Assembly (NCBI RefSeq): GCF_003583365.1
Contig: NZ_QXED01000001.1
Coordinates: 62,001-126,000 of the forward strand
Direction of reading: 5' to 3'
Length of the DNA stretch: 64,000 bases
Origin: Fibrisoma montanum
Lineage (GTDB): Bacteria; Bacteroidota; Bacteroidia; Cytophagales; Spirosomataceae
Each line of letters begins with the position of its first letter. The first letter of the stretch is position 1. Below, piece by piece: positions 61,022-64,000 of the stretch. The notes under the pieces were generated by a model. The model saw only the letters and a program-made list of their open reading frames with translations. It was not told where the DNA came from and did not search any database. The translations under genes were made by a program, and so were the position numbers.

Positions 61022-61839
61022 ACGTAACGGAGTACATAGCGTCCGGCATTTTAGAATCTTACGTCATGGGTGCAGTAAGCGACCAGGAACGACGTGAGGT
61101 CGATTGTCTGTCGTCTATTTACCCAGAAATCAAACAGGAGCTCGATCAACTGTCGGCTTCTCTGGAGAACTATGCCCTGCTGCATAGTATTGAGCCTCCC
61201 CCGCAGCTGAAAGCAAGCCTGCTCGAAAAGCTGAACTTCGACGAACAGAAAGATCGCCCGGAAACAATTGTTCGACCCATGCCGGTCGAACCTACGTCGG
61301 GACCTACCTTTCAGGTTACCTGGATTGCTGCAGCTGCCGTAGGGCTGGTGCTACTCGCCTTCTCTTTCTTTCTGGTGTCCCGTCTTTATAACGAACAGCA
61401 GACATTGAGTTCACTGCGGTCGGCTAATAGTACCCTGCAAACCGAACTCCGGCAGTTGCGCGACCGTCAGCAGCGCGACGAACAGACACTGGCGCTGCTT
61501 CGGCAGCCCGGCACCCGTACGCTCGAACTGCGTGGCAACGAAAAAGCGCCCAACGGTGATATTCTGCTTTACTGGAATCCGCAAAGCCGTCAGGTAGCCG
61601 TTGAAGTCCGTTCGCTGCCGCCGTTGCAGCCTGACCAGCAGTACCAGCTCTGGTCGCTGGTGAATGGTAAACCCATCGACGCGGGCGTATTCGACGGTGG
61701 TAACGCAGCGCCTTTTCTGCAACGACTGAACCGCCCCATTGGTCAGGCCGATGCCTTCGCCGTTACGGTCGAGAAACGCGGTGGCAGCCCTACCCCGACG
61801 CTTTCGACGCTCCTGGCCATGACCCCGGTCAAAAGCTGA
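61018..61839 (+). CDS. RskA-like membrane anti-sigma factor
   Basis: Protein of 273 residues. A cytoplasmic N-terminal part (about 1-95; the ESYVMGAVSDQERREV start is typical of the sigma-binding region) is followed by one membrane helix (about 100-121), a short coiled coil (about 125-155) and an extracytoplasmic RskA-type domain (about 165-270: ILLYWNPQSRQVAVEV, YQLWSLVNGKPIDAGVF, AFAVTVEKRGGSPTPT). No zinc-binding HxxxCxxC motif is seen, so it is not a ZAS-type anti-sigma factor. It should hold the sigma factor until an envelope signal triggers release. Confidence 0.93.
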   Translation: MNVTEYIASGILESYVMGAVSDQERREVDCLSSIYPEIKQELDQLSASLENYALLHSIEPPPQLKASLLEKLNFDEQKDRPETIVRPMPVEPTSGPTFQVTWIAAAAVGLVLLAFSFFLVSRLYNEQQTLSSLRSANSTLQTELRQLRDRQQRDEQTLALLRQPGTRTLELRGNEKAPNGDILLYWNPQSRQVAVEVRSLPPLQPDQQYQLWSLVNGKPIDAGVFDGGNAAPFLQRLNRPIGQADAFAVTVEKRGGSPTPTLSTLLAMTPVKS

Positions 61840-61896
61840 ACTATGAGCCTGCTACGTTTGTTTATTTAAGACAACCACTTGTAAATCATTGCGATT

Positions 61897-62418
61897 ATGT
61901 CGAAAAGCATTGCTGTTTTTCTGGTGAGCCTATTGCTCATTGGAACCGGTTTTGTGGTCCTCACCAGATTTAACAAACCAACACCCACTCCGCAACACAC
62001 TGCCGATGAAAAGCCACCCGGTGGTCGTCGGGTTGTCAAGACGAATGCCGAATGGAAGAAGATTCTGACACCGGATCAGTACGCCGTACTGCGCGAACAG
62101 GGCACTGAACGGGCCTTTTCCAGCCCGCTCAACGACGTACACGACAAAGGCACCTTTTACTGCGCAGCCTGTCACAATCCATTGTTCAAGACCGAAACGA
62201 AATTTAATTCCGGTACGGGCTGGCCAAGCTTTTACGCCCCAATTGCCAAAAACGCAGTGCGGGAAGATGCTGACAAGAGCTATGGCATGGTACGTACCGA
62301 AGTTCTCTGCAATGTTTGTGGCGGTCATCTGGGGCATGTTTTTGACGACGGCCCGAAGCCAACGGGTCTGCGCTACTGCATGAATGGCGTTGCCATGACA
62401 TTCGAAAAAGGCAAATAA
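61897..62418 (+). CDS. msrB: Membrane-anchored methionine-R-sulfoxide reductase MsrB
   Basis: Reduces methionine-R-sulfoxide in proteins. The protein has 173 residues with an N-terminal signal anchor (about residues 5-23), so the catalytic domain is in the periplasm. Zinc ligands are C89, C92, C138 and C141 (CAAC, CNVC) and the catalytic cysteine is C161 in RYCMNG, where most MsrB have RYCxNS. A resolving cysteine upstream is not obvious, so an external thiol system may be used. It lies 57 bp after the anti-sigma gene on the same strand and is probably part of the same operon. Confidence 0.93.
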   Translation: MSKSIAVFLVSLLLIGTGFVVLTRFNKPTPTPQHTADEKPPGGRRVVKTNAEWKKILTPDQYAVLREQGTERAFSSPLNDVHDKGTFYCAACHNPLFKTETKFNSGTGWPSFYAPIAKNAVREDADKSYGMVRTEVLCNVCGGHLGHVFDDGPKPTGLRYCMNGVAMTFEKGK

Positions 62419-62491
62419 ATGAGTCGTATAGCCTGAGACAGGAAACAGTCAGTCTATATACGAACTATTCTAAAATTCAGAGGGTTACTAT

Positions 62492-62521
62492 GAAGCCGGG
62501 CTGCCTAGCCCGGCTTCTTTA
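62492..62521 (+). terminator. Terminator after msrB
   Basis: Perfect 11-bp stem (62492-62502 with 62507-62517), 4-base loop and a short T tail. It closes the sigma/anti-sigma/msrB unit. Confidence 0.88.
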
Positions 62522-62655
62522 TATTACATCGGCCGAAAATGCGTTATATTTGGCGGCCATTCAGGAAGATTTATCAAGTTGGGAGGGGTAAGCAGGCCGC
62601 GATATACAGCGCAACTTTTTGCGTAACCTCGTCCAGTTTTATCGAATAGAAACGC

Positions 62656-64000
62656 ATGAGTGAGTTTAGGGAACGATTCCGCGCCGTCCGACATGCCTAT
62701 GGGGCGTTTCGGCAGCGAATCAGGCAACGCCAGGCTCATCTTGGCCACGTCAGGCGCGGAGTTGGTCGTCGATTATACAAACAAACCGTCCGGATTGCCG
62801 GCGAAGAGCGCACAAATGCCGTGGCCCGGTCCTACCGCCAGGCCCGCGAACAACTGCGTTCGTTTATCCACCGCTTTATCGACCCCGACGCCTGGTATTA
62901 TCCATACGTCAAGAACACGACCAAAGTCATTTTATGGCTGGCGCTGTTAACGGGTCTTTACGTCTTTACGCTGAACTACAATTTCCTGTACCTGACCGGC
63001 GAGATGCCGAGTGTAGAAGAGTTAAGTAATCCCAAACTGAATCAGTCTTCCGAGATTTATTCGCTCGACGGCGTACCCATCGGGAAGTTTTACGCCGAAA
63101 ACCGAACCCCGATCAAGTACGAGGACATTCCCAAACAGCTTATCAACGCCCTGATCGCTACTGAAGACGTTCGTTTTTATGATCATGGCGGGGTTGACAT
63201 GCGTTCGGTGGGCCGGGCCGTGGTGGGTGTGTTGACGGGGCGGAGTAATACCGGTGGTGGTAGTACCATTACGCAACAACTTGCCAAAAATCTGTTTAAA
63301 ACCCGGCGCAAAGCCCAGTCTGGTTTTTTAACGCGTATTCCTGTAGTCCGAACGATTATTTATAAATCGAAGGAGTGGCTGATGGCGCTGAAGCTGGAGC
63401 GCAACTTTTCGAAGGAAGAAATCATTACGTATTACTTCAATACGGTCGATTTTGGGAAGAACGCCTTTGGCCTGAAAACAGCGGCACGGACGTATTTTCG
63501 CAAGCAGCCCGATAGTCTGAGCATTCAGGAAGGAGCCGTACTGGTTGGCCTGCAAAAGGCGACAACCGCGTATAATCCCGTTAAAAATCCAAAACGCTCG
63601 AAGGAACGTCGGAATGTGGTACTGGCGCAGATGGCCAAATACGGGTATCTGACCCGCCAGCAGGCCGACTCGATCAGTAACCTGCCGCTGGTGGTTCGGT
63701 ATACTCCCGAGAATCCGGCGTCGGGTCCGGCCAGTTACCTTAAGAATGCGGTTGAGGATTTTGTCCAGAAATGGGCGGAACAATACAACGAGGAAAACCC
63801 TGGTTCGGAAATCAATCTGTATACGGGTGGCCTCAAAATCTATACGACCATCGACTCCCGTATGCAGGAATACGCCGAAGAAGCCACGCAGGAGAAGATG
63901 AAGCAACTCCAGCGCACCTTCGATAATCACTGGGGCAACCGCCCACCGTGGACGGACGAAGACGGGCGCGAAATCCCCGGCTTTATCGACTCCGTGGCCA
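62656..64000 (+). CDS. Class A penicillin-binding protein (PBP1A-like), 3' part missing
   Basis: Bifunctional peptidoglycan synthase; the window contains the first 448 residues. A strongly basic N-terminal extension of about 95 residues, rich in Arg and Gln, precedes one membrane helix (about 95-115). The glycosyltransferase 51 domain follows with its catalytic and lipid II motifs ATEDVRFYDHGGVD, GGSTITQQLAKNLF and YFNTVDFGKNAFGLKTAA. The transpeptidase domain is outside the window. The ATG at 62656 has no competing start nearby. The long cytoplasmic extension is unusual for the family and may bind a cytoskeletal partner (inference). Confidence 0.92.
   Translation, partial: MSEFRERFRAVRHAYGAFRQRIRQRQAHLGHVRRGVGRRLYKQTVRIAGEERTNAVARSYRQAREQLRSFIHRFIDPDAWYYPYVKNTTKVILWLALLTGLYVFTLNYNFLYLTGEMPSVEELSNPKLNQSSEIYSLDGVPIGKFYAENRTPIKYEDIPKQLINALIATEDVRFYDHGGVDMRSVGRAVVGVLTGRSNTGGGSTITQQLAKNLFKTRRKAQSGFLTRIPVVRTIIYKSKEWLMALKLERNFSKEEIITYYFNTVDFGKNAFGLKTAARTYFRKQPDSLSIQEGAVLVGLQKATTAYNPVKNPKRSKERRNVVLAQMAKYGYLTRQQADSISNLPLVVRYTPENPASGPASYLKNAVEDFVQKWAEQYNEENPGSEINLYTGGLKIYTTIDSRMQEYAEEATQEKMKQLQRTFDNHWGNRPPWTDEDGREIPGFIDSVA

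Overview
The window is about 64 kb of chromosome from a member of the Bacteroidota, most likely a Cytophagales of the Spirosoma type. This is inferred from gene content: a PorX-type T9SS regulator, large TonB-dependent receptors with an N-terminal carboxypeptidase-regulatory-like domain, a proteorhodopsin-like pump, Cys-type SelD and PurS. Candidate -7 boxes of the form TAnnTTTG and the lack of strong Shine-Dalgarno sequences agree. Genes are dense and lie on both strands in short operons. I see no rRNA, tRNA, CRISPR array, prophage or insertion sequence.

Left part (1-26 kb): the 3' part of a phosphohexomutase; a divergent pair of Gfo/Idh/MocA oxidoreductases, one with a Tat signal; tsaE; an alanine dehydrogenase homologue; gyrB; ppk1; a concentrative nucleoside transporter; a fatty-acid desaturase; a retinal-binding proton pump with the glycine that opens a carotenoid window in xanthorhodopsin; a SnoaL-like protein; an astacin lipoprotein; an acyl-CoA synthetase; a YfcE-like phosphoesterase; rsfS-ftsH; birA; a PafA-like phosphatase; a sterol-desaturase-family enzyme and a polyprenyl diphosphate synthase.

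Middle (26-46 kb): a patatin lipase, a nested intergenic inverted repeat, a DUF4397 lipoprotein, two paralogous Oar-like TonB-dependent receptors in tandem, selD, an alpha/beta hydrolase, a short RsmI-like methyltransferase, an MBL hydrolase overlapping pssA, purS, fabH, a CoA-binding protein, a stand-alone NUMOD4/HNH protein behind an 18-bp perfect palindrome, and a giant multi-pass histidine kinase.

Right part (46-64 kb): an IscA-like protein lacking the C-terminal CxC, a TPR lipoprotein / TMEM220-like / HMG-CoA-lyase-like operon, galK, transaldolase, ftsE, porX convergent to ftsE, a LysM-RlpA-like envelope protein, a DUF2400-family protein, aldose 1-epimerase, an ALDH7-type dehydrogenase, and a fasciclin protein / ECF sigma / RskA-like anti-sigma / periplasmic MsrB cluster. 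The window ends inside a class A penicillin-binding protein.

Three things stand out. The fasciclin-sigma-anti-sigma-MsrB cluster echoes the mycobacterial SigK/RskA/MPT70-MPT83 system. The rhodopsin has an antenna-type window glycine. Intergenic regions repeatedly carry long, near-perfect inverted repeats built from a few recurring sequence words (GA-rich, ACGCAGAG-type, GTTTGTGG-type), often touching stop codons. Functions are assigned from visible motifs and remembered family features, not from database searches.
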